Position numbers and translations under genes: made by a program. Source: Pirellulaceae bacterium (GTDB lineage: Bacteria > Planctomycetota > Planctomycetia > Pirellulales > Pirellulaceae). From it: DNA of 64,000 bases. Positions within the stretch are counted from its first letter, which is position 1; each line of letters begins with the position of its first letter. Shown piece by piece: positions 25,637-35,196 of the stretch. The DNA lies in assembly GCA_028280445.1 (NCBI GenBank), contig JANQLU010000064.1, positions 87,556-151,555 of the forward strand, given 5' to 3'. The notes under the pieces are model-generated. The model searched no databases and had not been told where the DNA came from. It saw nothing but the letters and a program-made list of their open reading frames with translations.

Positions 25637-26353
25637 ATGAACAAGCGAAAATGGATCTTGTTGGTGGTCGGCGTATTTGTGATTGCGCCGATTTGCTTTA
25701 TTGCCTATTTGTTTCTGACCGATCCAGGCTGGCGGACGACGGCCCCTGAATTTTCTGGATTAAAAAGAACGGTATTGGATAATACACTGAGCTCTCCCGA
25801 TTCCCCGTCGATGTTGATGACTTTTGACCAGCAATTCAAATATATCGGCGGGCAGAAATTTATCCTGTACGGCACAGCCGACGTCGAACAACATTTTTTT
25901 GTCGAAGAACATCCGGATGGAAAACTGAAGAGTTTTTTCTGGGTTCAGTTCGAAGCCTTTCTGCCTGACAACGACTACACCTACGATTATTCCAGCTCTC
26001 CGATGCGTCTGCAGATTGGCGATTTCAATTTTTTTACAGACGCTGAACCGGGTATGACCAGCCGTTTTTTCCGGCTCGGTCGGCCTGGCACGGACGGTTA
26101 TCTTGCCCGCAAATTCGCTGCAGACAAAGGTTACAAGATGCCCGACAATTACGCTTATGCGCGCCTCGTTCATATTCCGGATGAAGCCAACCGAAAAGAA
26201 ATGTTGATCATCTTTATGGAGGATCTGGCACCGACGGGATGGACCGGCGACGCACTGCGCGCGGGTGGCGAACACGAAGATCGATGGCCGGAAGTCCAGG
26301 CCGCCCATCTCGACAAAATTAAACAAATGATGAAGCTGTCTCGACCTCAATGA
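25637..26353 (+). CDS. Membrane-anchored protein of unknown function
   Basis: This 238-residue protein has one N-terminal membrane helix (about 6-28, LLVVGVFVIAPICFIAYLF) after MNKRKW. The rest is soluble and probably periplasmic, rich in aromatic residues (NDYTYDYSSSPMRLQIGDFNFF). I do not recognise a family. There are no Cys pairs or catalytic signatures. ATG 25637 was chosen over the preceding TTG. It converges on the minus-strand gene at 26375. Confidence 0.65.
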   Translation: MNKRKWILLVVGVFVIAPICFIAYLFLTDPGWRTTAPEFSGLKRTVLDNTLSSPDSPSMLMTFDQQFKYIGGQKFILYGTADVEQHFFVEEHPDGKLKSFFWVQFEAFLPDNDYTYDYSSSPMRLQIGDFNFFTDAEPGMTSRFFRLGRPGTDGYLARKFAADKGYKMPDNYAYARLVHIPDEANRKEMLIIFMEDLAPTGWTGDALRAGGEHEDRWPEVQAAHLDKIKQMMKLSRPQ

Positions 26354-26374
26354 TACGAATGCCAATCATCAGCA

Positions 26375-27097
26375 TCACTTTTTAAACAATCTATTCTGAA
26401 CTTTCATCTGATTGCGAAACGCGCGGTCGGTGTCATAGAAATCACCAACGATATTTTCGAATTTCTTACGTTGCTCGGGGGTCAGTTCTCCAAGAATGTT
26501 CTTCATCTTTTTTTCGCGAATTTTGGCGATTTCTTGATAGAACTCTTTCCGGGTTTTGTCAGTGAAAATTTTGAGTTTTTTCTTTTGGGTGGGCGACAAT
26601 TCCAATTGGTCAGCCAAGGCATAAGGCATCCCAAAATAGTCCGTCCCTTTCATCCATTTGAAACTGACTTGCTGGGAGATTTGCGTCAGGCGTTTCATTT
26701 GATGTGGAAGCAAGACTTTTTCAAGTTGGCCGATGGTCAATCGCTGAATTTTTCCCAAGCTCTCGCGGTGCCGTTGATCGAAATTCTCCATTACTCGTTT
26801 GGCTTCCGCGTCGCCAGAATTGGCACGCTCGCGAAGTTCCTTGACCCCCTCTGCGAAGTCGGTCATTAGATCGCGATACATTTGGCCAATATCTTTAACT
26901 TGGGCTAGTTGCGGATCCAGGATTTCAAGGTCGCCCACTAAGTTCTTGTCGTAATTCAACATGACCATTTGGCTCAGCATATTTGTGTTTCTGCTGAGTT
27001 CTTTCATCTCCTCAGTTGCTTTTTTCTGGGCAATAACCGAGCTCGTCCAAATCAAACAAATCCCAATGACCAAATAAGTTTTTGTCAGGCGTGTCAT
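26375..27097 (-). CDS. Secreted helical protein, LTxxQ/Spy-like
   Basis: This 240-residue exported protein has a signal peptide ending at SSVIAQ and an AGGAG Shine-Dalgarno sequence 7 bases before ATG 27097. The mature protein is almost entirely helical and charged. It has LTIGQLEKVLLPHQMKRLTQI, then LELSPTQKKKLKIF and LGELTPEQRKKFENIVG, three variants of the LTPEQ motif known from Spy/CpxP periplasmic chaperones. A chaperone or metal-binding role is possible. Planctomycetes have many such proteins without a known function. Confidence 0.68.
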   Translation of the reverse strand: MTRLTKTYLVIGICLIWTSSVIAQKKATEEMKELSRNTNMLSQMVMLNYDKNLVGDLEILDPQLAQVKDIGQMYRDLMTDFAEGVKELRERANSGDAEAKRVMENFDQRHRESLGKIQRLTIGQLEKVLLPHQMKRLTQISQQVSFKWMKGTDYFGMPYALADQLELSPTQKKKLKIFTDKTRKEFYQEIAKIREKKMKNILGELTPEQRKKFENIVGDFYDTDRAFRNQMKVQNRLFKK

Positions 27098-27532
27098 TCG
27101 TTTCTCCTGGAGAAATTTGAGTCGCGTTGTCCATATTTACGCGCTGTTTCCACTTATGCGATGTTCTCGCGGCCGCCACGTCAGCGATTCTTCAGTTGCT
27201 ACTGAAATTCAGGCGAATTGGCTAGTGCAGTTTCAAAAGTGAACATTGCGACGGACAAACAGATGGCATAACATTGTGATGCAATGATTTGCGGCCGGTT
27301 CGCTACACTGGTCGAATTCGGTTGCTGTCATTTTCATTGTGGTGGCTAAAATACATGTTTGAATCGCGGTGACTCAACATTGATTTCCATTTTGCTGGTC
27401 GGAATTCTGATAGCATGCTTGATTTTGGTTCCTTGGCTTGTTCGTGCCAGGAATCGTGACATGGATTTTCGACGCAAAACTTGGGGCCGATCAAAACGCA
27501 CGAACAAACAATCTGATACAAATTCAAAATAG

Positions 27533-27745
27533 GCAGGAATTTGCCTCACGCGGAGGCGCTGAGCCGCAGAGTTTTTGGTTGGACCGATGGGTTAGAGAAA
27601 CGGAAATCTATCTTTGGTATTTCAATTGGACGTTCGTCTGTTTGATCAATTCTGATTTCAATTCTCTGCGCCTCCGCGACTCTGCGTGAGATCAGGACGA
27701 ATTCCGAGACGGTCGCTTCGATCAATTATCAAGCTTTGATTTTGC
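27533..27745. repeat. Direct repeat copy 1 (213 bp)
   Basis: It is about 90 percent identical by eye to 27832-28046. Internally, a left arm (ctcacgcggaggcgctgagc) and right arm (cgcctccgcgactctgcgtg) form an imperfect inverted repeat. At its end it carries a decayed copy of the last codons and stop of the Mo oxidoreductase gene. The gap 27098-28029 holds no gene. Confidence 0.88.
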
Positions 27746-27831
27746 GCAAGAAAAAATGACCGATTGAATTTTTTTTGGAAACTGAAAGTTCGTACAGAAA
27801 ACTTGAGAATCGTACGGATGTAGTGGCTCAT

Positions 27832-28046
27832 GCAGGAATTTGCCTCACGCAGAGGCGCTGAGCCGCAGAGTTTTGGTTGGACTGATGGGTTAGAGAAACA
27901 GAAATCTATCTTTGGTATTTCAATTGGACGTTCGTCTGTTTGATCAATTCTGATTTCAATTCTCTGCGCCTCCGCGACTCAGCGTGAGACATCAGGACGA
28001 ATTTCCGGGACGGTCGCTTCGATCAATCATCAAGCTTTAATTTTGC
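27832..28046. repeat. Direct repeat copy 2, including the 3' end of the oxidoreductase gene
   Basis: This copy runs into the coding end of the minus-strand Mo oxidoreductase gene (its last codons and TGA lie at 28030-28046). About 85 bases separate it from copy 1. Confidence 0.88.
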
Positions 28047-30933
28047 TGATTTTCACAACGGTCGAGTGAAACGCCTGCTGGCCGGTGATCGGATCGGGAG
28101 CAATGGGCATCAGTCGATTTTGATTCCAGCCGTTGCCCGTGTTGCGAACCCAACGCGACATGTCGCCTCCCGACTCATCCTGCCACCACATGTTACGTTC
28201 CCAATCGGCATCGCGAAAACGTTCGATATCCGAACCAACGAGGTGCCCGGCGTCCTCGGTGGTATCCGCGGCATTGGTCAGTGTTCGTTTTTTCGCTTTG
28301 GCGACATCGGTGTATTGCCAGTGCCCGCAGCTGTTGCTCATGGCGATAGCGCGCGGGTGAATTCCGGGCATCGTGACGATCGGAACTCGCATACGACTGA
28401 CGATGATGCGGCCCTGTTTGTCTTTTTCGATTGCTTCGCCGTTTCTCGCGTCCCCTTGAAACAGGTGCGGCGAATTTTTTTCGAGCATGGTTGAATGGAA
28501 CGAAGTAATCTCGATCCAATCGCCATCGGCCAAACCGAATTTCTTAGCCGTGTCCGGATTTAACCAGGCCGGATTGGAATGCACAATTTCCGCCAGCCAT
28601 TTCAGATTCATGGTGCGGCCGTGGTTGTGCACGTTCCATTTGAAACTGGTCATGATCAGCTCGTCATCGGCCATGCTTTGGTGTTCGTCAGGTTGCAACC
28701 AAATTGGCATTTGATCGACGACCGAATCGTTACCTTTGTGTTTGTCAGGTCGGTTTTTGGTTTTGGTCACACCACTGAGATTAATCAAGTCGGAACAGTC
28801 CTCGTTTTTCGCGACCTTGTTGACAAACAAGCTGCGAATTTCAAATTTACGACTTGGCGTTTTGAATCCACGAACCACTTTGCCGTCGAGCTTGATCCCA
28901 ATGCCGATTCCATTTTTGGTCACGATTCCGTCGTCGTTGGTTTTCGAGTTTTTCAACTCGTCCGCCGTCAGTTCGACGGCATACGGTTCATAGAAAGGTT
29001 TGCGACTTGGATCTTCCCAGGCGCCTTCTTCGAGCAACCGATCCAGGCCTTCCTTGCCGGATTCATTTTTGGGAATCCCGTCGGCCCAGGCTTTCATGTA
29101 ATCTTCGGTGGTTCCATATTCGTACCATTTTTCCATGCCGCCACCGATCTTGCGGGCAAGCTCTGGGAAGAAATCGCGAATGTCGCGGGCTTCGCCCAAA
29201 GGTTCGACCATCGGAGTACGCAAACCGACATAGGGTCGCAAATTGTAGGAGCCGCGCGCGTCGAGATCCCAGCGTTCCAGGTAGGTCGTCCAAGGCAAAA
29301 CGATGTCGGCATAGTGTGCCGTTTCGTTATAAAAACAATTGATGCAGACGTGGAAACCAATCAAATCCTCATTCGTCATGACGTCTTTGGTCAAACTTTC
29401 CTCCGGCCAGGTCAACGGAGCATCGAGGTTGTAAGTCATGTAAGCCTGAAGTTTAGCGCGGCCTTGCAGCAAGTACAAATACACGATCTCTCCGACGCGC
29501 ATGCGTCGCCAAACATTGGCTAGCGGGTATTCCGGAGGATCTTCGAGGACGCTCCATGTTTTCGCGCTGGGTGGACCGGCGGGCGGTTTGAAATTGGGAT
29601 CGAGACCTCCCCACGGGCTCCAGCACCAGCCACCGCGTTTGCCGACGCTGCCAACGACGGCGTTGAGCATTTGTACTGCGCGGTCGTTGTAAAATCCGTT
29701 GAGGTGCGCTGAGGAACCGCGATTACACATGGTCGTTGCCGCGGGCGCGGAGTCGGCAAATTCGATGGCGATGCGTTTGATGTCGGCGGCCGGGATGCCA
29801 GAGACCTTTTCTGCCCATTCCGGAGTGTATTGTTTGAGATGTGTTTTGAGTTCGTCGACCGTAACGTTGGTCCATTGATTGATGAAATCGGCGTCATGTT
29901 TGTTTCGCTGAATAATCCAATGGCTCATTGCCAGCGCGATGGCGCCATCGGTTCCTGGAAACGGTGAAAACCACTCGTCGCTGTTTCCTGCGGTGTTGGA
30001 CAGACGGACATCGAACGTCACCATTTTGGCGCCGTTTTTGAATCGACCGTTTTGAATACGATTGGCAAACGGAACATGCCCCTGGTGAGCTTCGAAAGCA
30101 TTGGAGCCAAAATTCAGAATGTATTTGCTGTTTTCAACGTCGTTGAGATCCCAGTCGCTTTCCCAGAGGAACGCGAGATTGGCGGCGCGGCGATTGCCGC
30201 TGCAAAGTGAGCGGTGACTCAACTGGGTTTTGGTTCCAAAGGCATCCAGAAAGCGCTTGATGGCGTCTTTGCTCCGTTGCCGACCTTGGTGAAAAGCGAA
30301 CTGTTCGTGTTGACCCGCGTCGCGGATCGCTTTCAGTTTTTCGGCGATTTCGGTTAGCGCGTCATCCCAGCTGATACGTTTCCATTTGCCTTCTCCGCGT
30401 TTGCCAACTCGTTTCAGTGGATACAGCAGACGTTCGGGGTGATACAAGTGGTTGAGTGCGGCGTGACCGCGGGCACAAAGTCGGCCGCGGCTGTTGGGGT
30501 CGTTGGGGTTGCCTTCGACTTTGACCAATCGGCCATCTTTGACGTGACCGACGATTCCACAGATGGTGCTGCACAGTTGGCACATCCCGGGAACTTTGGT
30601 GGTGTTTTTATATTTGTTTTTATCGGGCCAATTTCGCTTGGCTTGGGGGCCGGGCAATTTGCAAACACCGGGCATGGCAAACGATCCTTGTTCGTATTCT
30701 TTGCCTTTGCCTCGTTTCCATTTTTCGAGATCGATCCCCTGTGGCGGCCGCTGCACTTTTTTTTCTTGAACACTTTTTTTCGGAGTGTTTTTATTCGAAG
30801 CCGTTTTTTTCTGCGTGCATCCGATGGCGCCGAACGCGCCAAACGCGGCTGCACCTAATGCAAGAAATTTTCGTCGCGAGCTGGCAGTGGGTTTCTCAGA
30901 TTTTTCGGATACGTTGTTGGTCTGTTGAATCAT
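28030..30933 (-). CDS. Tat-exported molybdopterin oxidoreductase, catalytic subunit (Psr/Phs/Ttr-like)
   Basis: This 967-residue periplasmic enzyme of the DMSO reductase superfamily starts at ATG 30933 (MIQQTNNVSEK). The signal SSRRKFLALGAAAFGAFGAIGC combines a twin-arginine motif with a lipobox-like AIGC. The [4Fe-4S] site is CQLCSTICG with the fourth Cys in RGRLCARGH. A candidate Mo ligand is Cys in LSHRSLCSGNRRAANL. The C-terminal cofactor domain contains SFKWNVHNHGRTMNLKWLAE. The substrate cannot be fixed: polysulfide, thiosulfate, tetrathionate or sulfite-type chemistry are candidates. It follows its 4Fe-4S partner gene after about 60 bases, and no membrane subunit is adjacent. The 3' end is duplicated downstream. 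Confidence 0.85.
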   Translation of the reverse strand: MIQQTNNVSEKSEKPTASSRRKFLALGAAAFGAFGAIGCTQKKTASNKNTPKKSVQEKKVQRPPQGIDLEKWKRGKGKEYEQGSFAMPGVCKLPGPQAKRNWPDKNKYKNTTKVPGMCQLCSTICGIVGHVKDGRLVKVEGNPNDPNSRGRLCARGHAALNHLYHPERLLYPLKRVGKRGEGKWKRISWDDALTEIAEKLKAIRDAGQHEQFAFHQGRQRSKDAIKRFLDAFGTKTQLSHRSLCSGNRRAANLAFLWESDWDLNDVENSKYILNFGSNAFEAHQGHVPFANRIQNGRFKNGAKMVTFDVRLSNTAGNSDEWFSPFPGTDGAIALAMSHWIIQRNKHDADFINQWTNVTVDELKTHLKQYTPEWAEKVSGIPAADIKRIAIEFADSAPAATTMCNRGSSAHLNGFYNDRAVQMLNAVVGSVGKRGGWCWSPWGGLDPNFKPPAGPPSAKTWSVLEDPPEYPLANVWRRMRVGEIVYLYLLQGRAKLQAYMTYNLDAPLTWPEESLTKDVMTNEDLIGFHVCINCFYNETAHYADIVLPWTTYLERWDLDARGSYNLRPYVGLRTPMVEPLGEARDIRDFFPELARKIGGGMEKWYEYGTTEDYMKAWADGIPKNESGKEGLDRLLEEGAWEDPSRKPFYEPYAVELTADELKNSKTNDDGIVTKNGIGIGIKLDGKVVRGFKTPSRKFEIRSLFVNKVAKNEDCSDLINLSGVTKTKNRPDKHKGNDSVVDQMPIWLQPDEHQSMADDELIMTSFKWNVHNHGRTMNLKWLAEIVHSNPAWLNPDTAKKFGLADGDWIEITSFHSTMLEKNSPHLFQGDARNGEAIEKDKQGRIIVSRMRVPIVTMPGIHPRAIAMSNSCGHWQYTDVAKAKKRTLTNAADTTEDAGHLVGSDIERFRDADWERNMWWQDESGGDMSRWVRNTGNGWNQNRLMPIAPDPITGQQAFHSTVVKISKIKA

Positions 30934-30995
30934 AACAATTCGATGGTTGAGTTTTTTGTATTCTGAGAGTTGATAGTTTAGATGCGGCGATGATG

Positions 30996-31862
30996 CTACG
31001 GATTGGATTCTTTCCAGTTGTAGATGTTGTACGTTTCGGGTGAATACGATTCGCCTTCGCGCGGGATCCGTTCTTCGATTTCGGCAGGTGAATCTCCTGC
31101 AAACCACATGCGCGGATTCGTTTTCTTTTCGGAACGCAGCTGAGTTACACCGACATCATTTTTTTTGGCCTCGGCCATAGCCGCCGAGATTTTGGATTCG
31201 GAATCGTTCAGGTCACCGAAATGGATAGCATCGGCAGGGCAAGTGTTGGCACATGCCGGTTCCATATCTTCTTCGACACGGTGGTAACAGTTGTGACATT
31301 TGACGGCCTGGTTAGCGACCGGGTCCATGTAGATTGCGCCATACGGACAAACTTCGACACACGTGGCATGGCCGCAACAGGTGTCATAGTCAATGATGAC
31401 CGAGCCACCAGTTCCTTTTTTGAGGGCGCCGCAGGGGCAAGCTTTGATGCACGGTGCGTCCTCGCAGTGTTGGCATGCCATCGGCATAAACATGCGGGCG
31501 ACTTTGGGATATTGCCCGACGTCTTTGTAGAAAGTCTGGCGAATGTATTTGCCCAACGGAACGTCGTTTTCGCTTTTGCAGGAAACTTCACAGCCGTGAC
31601 ATCCAAAACAGCGGCGGGTGTCAATAAACCAGCCGTATTTTTTGCCGTCATCCGGCGGCGTCATTCGCTTTTCCCAAAACTCCTTGGGCTGGAACAGGGG
31701 ATTATCTTGCTGCGCCTCTTGTTGCCCAGCAACTGATGAGGAACCGACAATGGGCAATGCAGCGCCAGCAGAAGCCGTTTTGAGAAACTCGCGTCGGGAT
31801 TGCGATTGAGAAGGGGTTGATTCGGTTGACTCAGAGTTTTGATTGGCGTTATCGTCGTGCAT
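30996..31862 (-). CDS. Tat-exported 4Fe-4S electron-transfer subunit (PsrB/DmsB-like)
   Basis: This 288-residue protein has the twin-arginine signal SRREFLKTASAGAALPIVG. It carries four Cys groups: CFGCHGCEVSC, CQHCEDAPCIKAC, CCGHATCVEVC and CHNCYHRVEEDMEPACANTC. It is the electron carrier for the Mo enzyme encoded directly downstream. The sequence between the first two groups (PLGKYIRQTFYKDVGQYPK) is longer than in NrfC. It is divergent from the cytochrome peroxidase gene at 32044. Confidence 0.87.
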   Translation of the reverse strand: MHDDNANQNSESTESTPSQSQSRREFLKTASAGAALPIVGSSSVAGQQEAQQDNPLFQPKEFWEKRMTPPDDGKKYGWFIDTRRCFGCHGCEVSCKSENDVPLGKYIRQTFYKDVGQYPKVARMFMPMACQHCEDAPCIKACPCGALKKGTGGSVIIDYDTCCGHATCVEVCPYGAIYMDPVANQAVKCHNCYHRVEEDMEPACANTCPADAIHFGDLNDSESKISAAMAEAKKNDVGVTQLRSEKKTNPRMWFAGDSPAEIEERIPREGESYSPETYNIYNWKESNP

Positions 31863-32043
31863 AATCTCTCCGGCAACCGAACCGTCGACCGACGGTTGTT
31901 GAGTTAAATTCAGGCTCGGTTGTATTTAAAACGGAATAACATTGAAATTGGGTTTACAATGAATTTATTCGACAATAAATCGAATTCAAATTGTCACTGA
32001 TTTGTCTATTTTAAGAAATATTGATTTGTTTAAAACCAAGCTT

Positions 32044-33165
32044 ATGAAATTCGTTCAATTGTGGCAAATTGTAATCCTAATTACGTTTTCTGGTGCAGCT
32101 ATTCTGTTTTCTGGATGTAACACCGAATTGGTGGCGAAACCGGAGTTAGATTGGCAACAAGAAGACGGCACGGATCAGAAAAGTACGACAAAAAAACCGA
32201 TGTCGGTGCCTCGAGACAGCCTGCCTGCCGACATCGATTTAAAATCGATTCCACTAGGTTTGCCGAAGAAAAAAGATATACCCAAAGAAAATCCGTTGAC
32301 CAAGGCGAGTGTCGTTTTGGGGCGAAAGTTATTTTTTGATGCCAAGCTGTCTGCTGACGGAACGGTTGCCTGTGCCACTTGTCATCGCCCCGAGCACGGA
32401 TTCGCTTCGCCTGAAAAACTGTCGGTTGGCGTGGGCGGAAAAGTTGGAAAACGCAATTCACCGTCGTTGTTTAATCGCGTTTATGGCCAATCACAATTTT
32501 GGGATGGCCGAGCCAAATCGCTTGAAGAACAATCATTGATTCCGATCGAAAGTGAACTGGAGTTGGCAAATTCGATCGACGCCGTGCTGAAGTACCTGAA
32601 ATCCAGCGATGAGTATGTTGTTTTGTTTTCAAAAGCGTTTGGCAAAAAACCGGATCGCAAAAATGTAACTGCTGCCAATCTGGGAAAAGCGTTAGCGTCA
32701 TTTCAGCGAACGTTGTTGCATGGCGATTCCATCGTTGATCGGTTTCAATCCGGACGTTTGGATTCGACGATTTCGGCAAAAGCAAAACAGGGGCTTTGGA
32801 TTTTTGAAAGCCGTGGAGGTTGTTGGAAATGTCATTCGGGTCCGAATTATGCCGATGAAAAATTTCATAACACCGGTGTCAGTTTTGGCACGAAAGATCG
32901 AGACTTCGGACGATTTGATGCGACTGGCAATGAGATCGACAAATTCAAATTTAAAACACCGACTCTCCGTGGTGTCGCCAGTACCGGGCCGTTTATGCAC
33001 GATGGCAGTATGAAATCGTTGCAGGAAGTGGTTGAGTTCTACAACAAAGGTGGAAACCGTAACGACAAATTGTTGTCAGACAAAATCAAGCCGCTCAATT
33101 TGCCAAAGGATGATCTTGAAGCGCTGGTCGAGTTTCTCAAAGCACTTTCGCAGCGCGGTCAATAG
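32044..33165 (+). CDS. Diheme cytochrome c peroxidase lipoprotein (CcpA/MauG family)
   Basis: This 373-residue periplasmic lipoprotein reduces hydrogen peroxide or belongs to the related MauG group. ATG 32044 gives the signal MKFVQLWQIVILITF with lipobox FSGC; an upstream TTG frame is less likely. Heme sites are CATCHRPEHG and CWKCHSGPN. Family motifs include LGRKLFFDAKLSADGTVAC, KRNSPSLFNRVYGQSQFWDG and FKTPTLRGVASTGPFMHDG. It is divergent from the Mo/FeS operon, which suggests use in the same respiratory chain. Confidence 0.9.
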   Translation: MKFVQLWQIVILITFSGAAILFSGCNTELVAKPELDWQQEDGTDQKSTTKKPMSVPRDSLPADIDLKSIPLGLPKKKDIPKENPLTKASVVLGRKLFFDAKLSADGTVACATCHRPEHGFASPEKLSVGVGGKVGKRNSPSLFNRVYGQSQFWDGRAKSLEEQSLIPIESELELANSIDAVLKYLKSSDEYVVLFSKAFGKKPDRKNVTAANLGKALASFQRTLLHGDSIVDRFQSGRLDSTISAKAKQGLWIFESRGGCWKCHSGPNYADEKFHNTGVSFGTKDRDFGRFDATGNEIDKFKFKTPTLRGVASTGPFMHDGSMKSLQEVVEFYNKGGNRNDKLLSDKIKPLNLPKDDLEALVEFLKALSQRGQ

Positions 33166-33172
33166 CTTCGAA

Positions 33173-33355
33173 GTAGGGCCGGTTCCCACCGGTGGGTGGC
33201 ATTGGCTTTGCCAGTGTGTTGCGCCCCAACTTATGGTTTTTCAACCAACTGCATTGTCTTCGCATCTGTTTTCACACAGATCATTTAACAACAATATGGA
33301 TTCAATCTTGGTGCCGTCACTGGCAAAGCCAGTGCCACGCGAACGATGGCCCTAC
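33173..33355. repeat. Composite nested palindrome (GTAGGGCC family enclosing the CTGGCTTTGCCAGTG family)
   Basis: The outer ends are gtagggccggttcccaccgg (33173) and ggccctac (33348-33355). Between them the arms tggcattggctttgccagtg and cactggcaaagccagtgcca form an inner inverted repeat around a unique stretch of about 90 bases. It fills the gap between the convergent peroxidase and HELSH genes. Confidence 0.82.
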
Positions 33356-34138
33356 TTAGAAAAACACGTCCCAGATTGTGGTGAACAAGTACACGACGAT
33401 TAATGCAATGACACATAATCCAATCGACAACGCCAGCAACCCGACAACGGGCCGCATGACTGGGCTGACTGTCAGAATAAAATTGTCTGTCGCTCCGAGA
33501 ATCGCAATGGCGGCAAACAATGCGGCGATGAGCAATCCCGCCCAGATCGCCGGTTTACCAGCCCCTTGATAGTCGCTTCGGCTAGGCGCCATGTGACTGG
33601 CGACACACAACACCAGGTAAAGAAAAATCCAAAACCGAACAGTTCTCAGGTTTTCAAACGAACTGAAATACCAAAGTGTTTCTTGCCCCAAGGTGACAAA
33701 TTGTTGATACCAAGGGGTGTTTTCAGCGATCATTTCACCGCGAATCATCGTTCCTGCAAATTCTGGATAAAACAGCAGCAGCAAAACGGCCAGGACAAGG
33801 GTGCCGCCGAGCAGCGGCGCGATTCCGATAAACAGGTTGCCCAATTCCTGAATTCGGTTGCCTTTTTGGTAGGAATGCCGAACGTAGCCCAGACGCCCCG
33901 ATTGAACGTCCGGTTTAAACAGTGCCATTTCATCAATCTTGTGGCGAAAGGTAAAACAGGCAATGGCGTGGCTCAGTTCGTGAACGGGAGTTCCCAACCA
34001 ACCGGTGATTAGCACACTGTTCCATCCAAAGCGACGCGACAATCTCCGCTGGATCAGCAATTCGAGGGTATGGATGGCAACGGCCGCGACAACAAAGGGC
34101 GCCATCAACATCAACAGGTTTATGAAATCGTTGAACAA
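33356..34138 (-). CDS. Polytopic membrane protein with HELSH zinc motif, M50-like
   Basis: This 260-residue membrane protein has about five hydrophobic helices. WLGTPVHELSHAIACFTF, near residue 52, gives an HExxH zinc-binding motif inside a hydrophobic stretch, as in membrane metalloproteases of the M50 type. A clear second motif with an Asp ligand is not obvious, so protease activity is uncertain. The stop adjoins the repeat at 33355. Confidence 0.6.
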   Translation of the reverse strand: MFNDFINLLMLMAPFVVAAVAIHTLELLIQRRLSRRFGWNSVLITGWLGTPVHELSHAIACFTFRHKIDEMALFKPDVQSGRLGYVRHSYQKGNRIQELGNLFIGIAPLLGGTLVLAVLLLLFYPEFAGTMIRGEMIAENTPWYQQFVTLGQETLWYFSSFENLRTVRFWIFLYLVLCVASHMAPSRSDYQGAGKPAIWAGLLIAALFAAIAILGATDNFILTVSPVMRPVVGLLALSIGLCVIALIVVYLFTTIWDVFF

Positions 34139-34241
34139 CGGATAATTTTCTCAAATGGCTCGAAAACAAACTGCAATCCCTTGCGTATTGATCGACTATT
34201 CGTCAATCTGATTCCAGTATTGCTTTTTTCAAATCAAAAGT

Positions 34242-34679
34242 ATGACAAAACCGGAAAAACCGACCCGCGACCAACTGCAACCAGGCCAGAATCTGTGCGA
34301 TTTCTGCACAGCGAAATGCTGCCGTTATTTTGCCCTGCCTATCGAGGAACCTGTCACCTGGGACGATTTCGAATATATCCGTTGGTACTTGCTCCACGAT
34401 CGGGCTTCGGTTTTTGTCGAGGAAGACACTTGGTATATCCTGGTTCACACCGCTTGCAAACATTTACAGGATGACAATCGATGCGGCGCTTACGACACCC
34501 GTCCGCAAATCTGCCGAGACTACACGACCGACAATTGTGAGTACGAAGATTCCTGGACCTACGACATTTATTTCGAGACTCCGGAGCAAGTCGAAGAATA
34601 TTGTGAAGCGCGATTTACACGTCCAGGCGACGAACGATTTCGCTCGCGTCGCCCGACGCAATTACCGATTGTTGGTTGA
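34242..34679 (+). CDS. YkgJ family cysteine cluster protein
   Basis: This 145-residue cytoplasmic protein has the conserved Cys pattern of YkgJ/Fliw-like zinc or iron-binding proteins: CDFCTAKCC near residue 18, then CKHLQDDNRCGAYDTRPQIC and DNCEY. The chemistry of the bound metal is not settled in this family. ATG 34242 is the natural start. It is divergent from the HELSH gene. Confidence 0.87.
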   Translation: MTKPEKPTRDQLQPGQNLCDFCTAKCCRYFALPIEEPVTWDDFEYIRWYLLHDRASVFVEEDTWYILVHTACKHLQDDNRCGAYDTRPQICRDYTTDNCEYEDSWTYDIYFETPEQVEEYCEARFTRPGDERFRSRRPTQLPIVG

Positions 34680-34764
34680 GCCACGCGAAGCGTTTCGTTG
34701 ATTGGCACAGTGACGAGTCGCCAAAATCACCAAATTGTCGATCGGAAATGACGCTGCAAATTTT

Positions 34765-35196
34765 TTATTCGTCAGCGATATTGACCGAGATCATTTTGTC
34801 GCCTTGCTGGATGGCATCAACAACATCCTGGCCATCGATAACTTTGCCAAACACAGAGTGTTTTCCATCGAGCCAATCGGTTTTCACGTGTGTGATAAAA
34901 AATTGAGAACCGTTGGTGTTGGGACCTGAATTCGCCATTGACAATACGCCGGGGCCATCATGAGTCAGGTCAGGATGAAATTCATCTTCGAATTTGTATC
35001 CAGGGCCTCCCGTGCCGGTTCCTTGGGGACAACCGCCTTGAATCATGAAATCGTCAATCACTCGATGAAAATTCAGACCATCGTAGAATCCTTCTCCAGC
35101 AAGTTTTGCGAAATTCTCGACGGTTTTAGGTGTTTTGTCGTCGTGCAATTGAATGCGGATGTTTCCGCGTTCGGTTTCAATTGTTGCAACCTTCAT
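34765..35196 (-). CDS. Cyclophilin-type peptidyl-prolyl isomerase
   Basis: This 143-residue cytoplasmic cyclophilin starts at an ATG preceded by an AGGAG sequence. Active-site motifs are present: [30 protein letters not shown] and [10 protein letters not shown]. The length is that of the short bacterial PpiB-like form. It catalyses proline cis/trans isomerisation in folding proteins. Confidence 0.93.
   Translation of the reverse strand: MKVATIETERGNIRIQLHDDKTPKTVENFAKLAGEGFYDGLNFHRVIDDFMIQGGCPQGTGTGGPGYKFEDEFHPDLTHDGPGVLSMANSGPNTNGSQFFITHVKTDWLDGKHSVFGKVIDGQDVVDAIQQGDKMISVNIADE

Noticed and set aside
27533..28046. Insertion sequence
   Set aside because: The two direct repeats enclose only about 85 bases and there is no transposase.
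28579..29523. Long open frame (314 aa) antisense to the Mo oxidoreductase
   Set aside because: The opposite strand has full family motifs; the antisense translation has no recognisable domain and results from codon bias.
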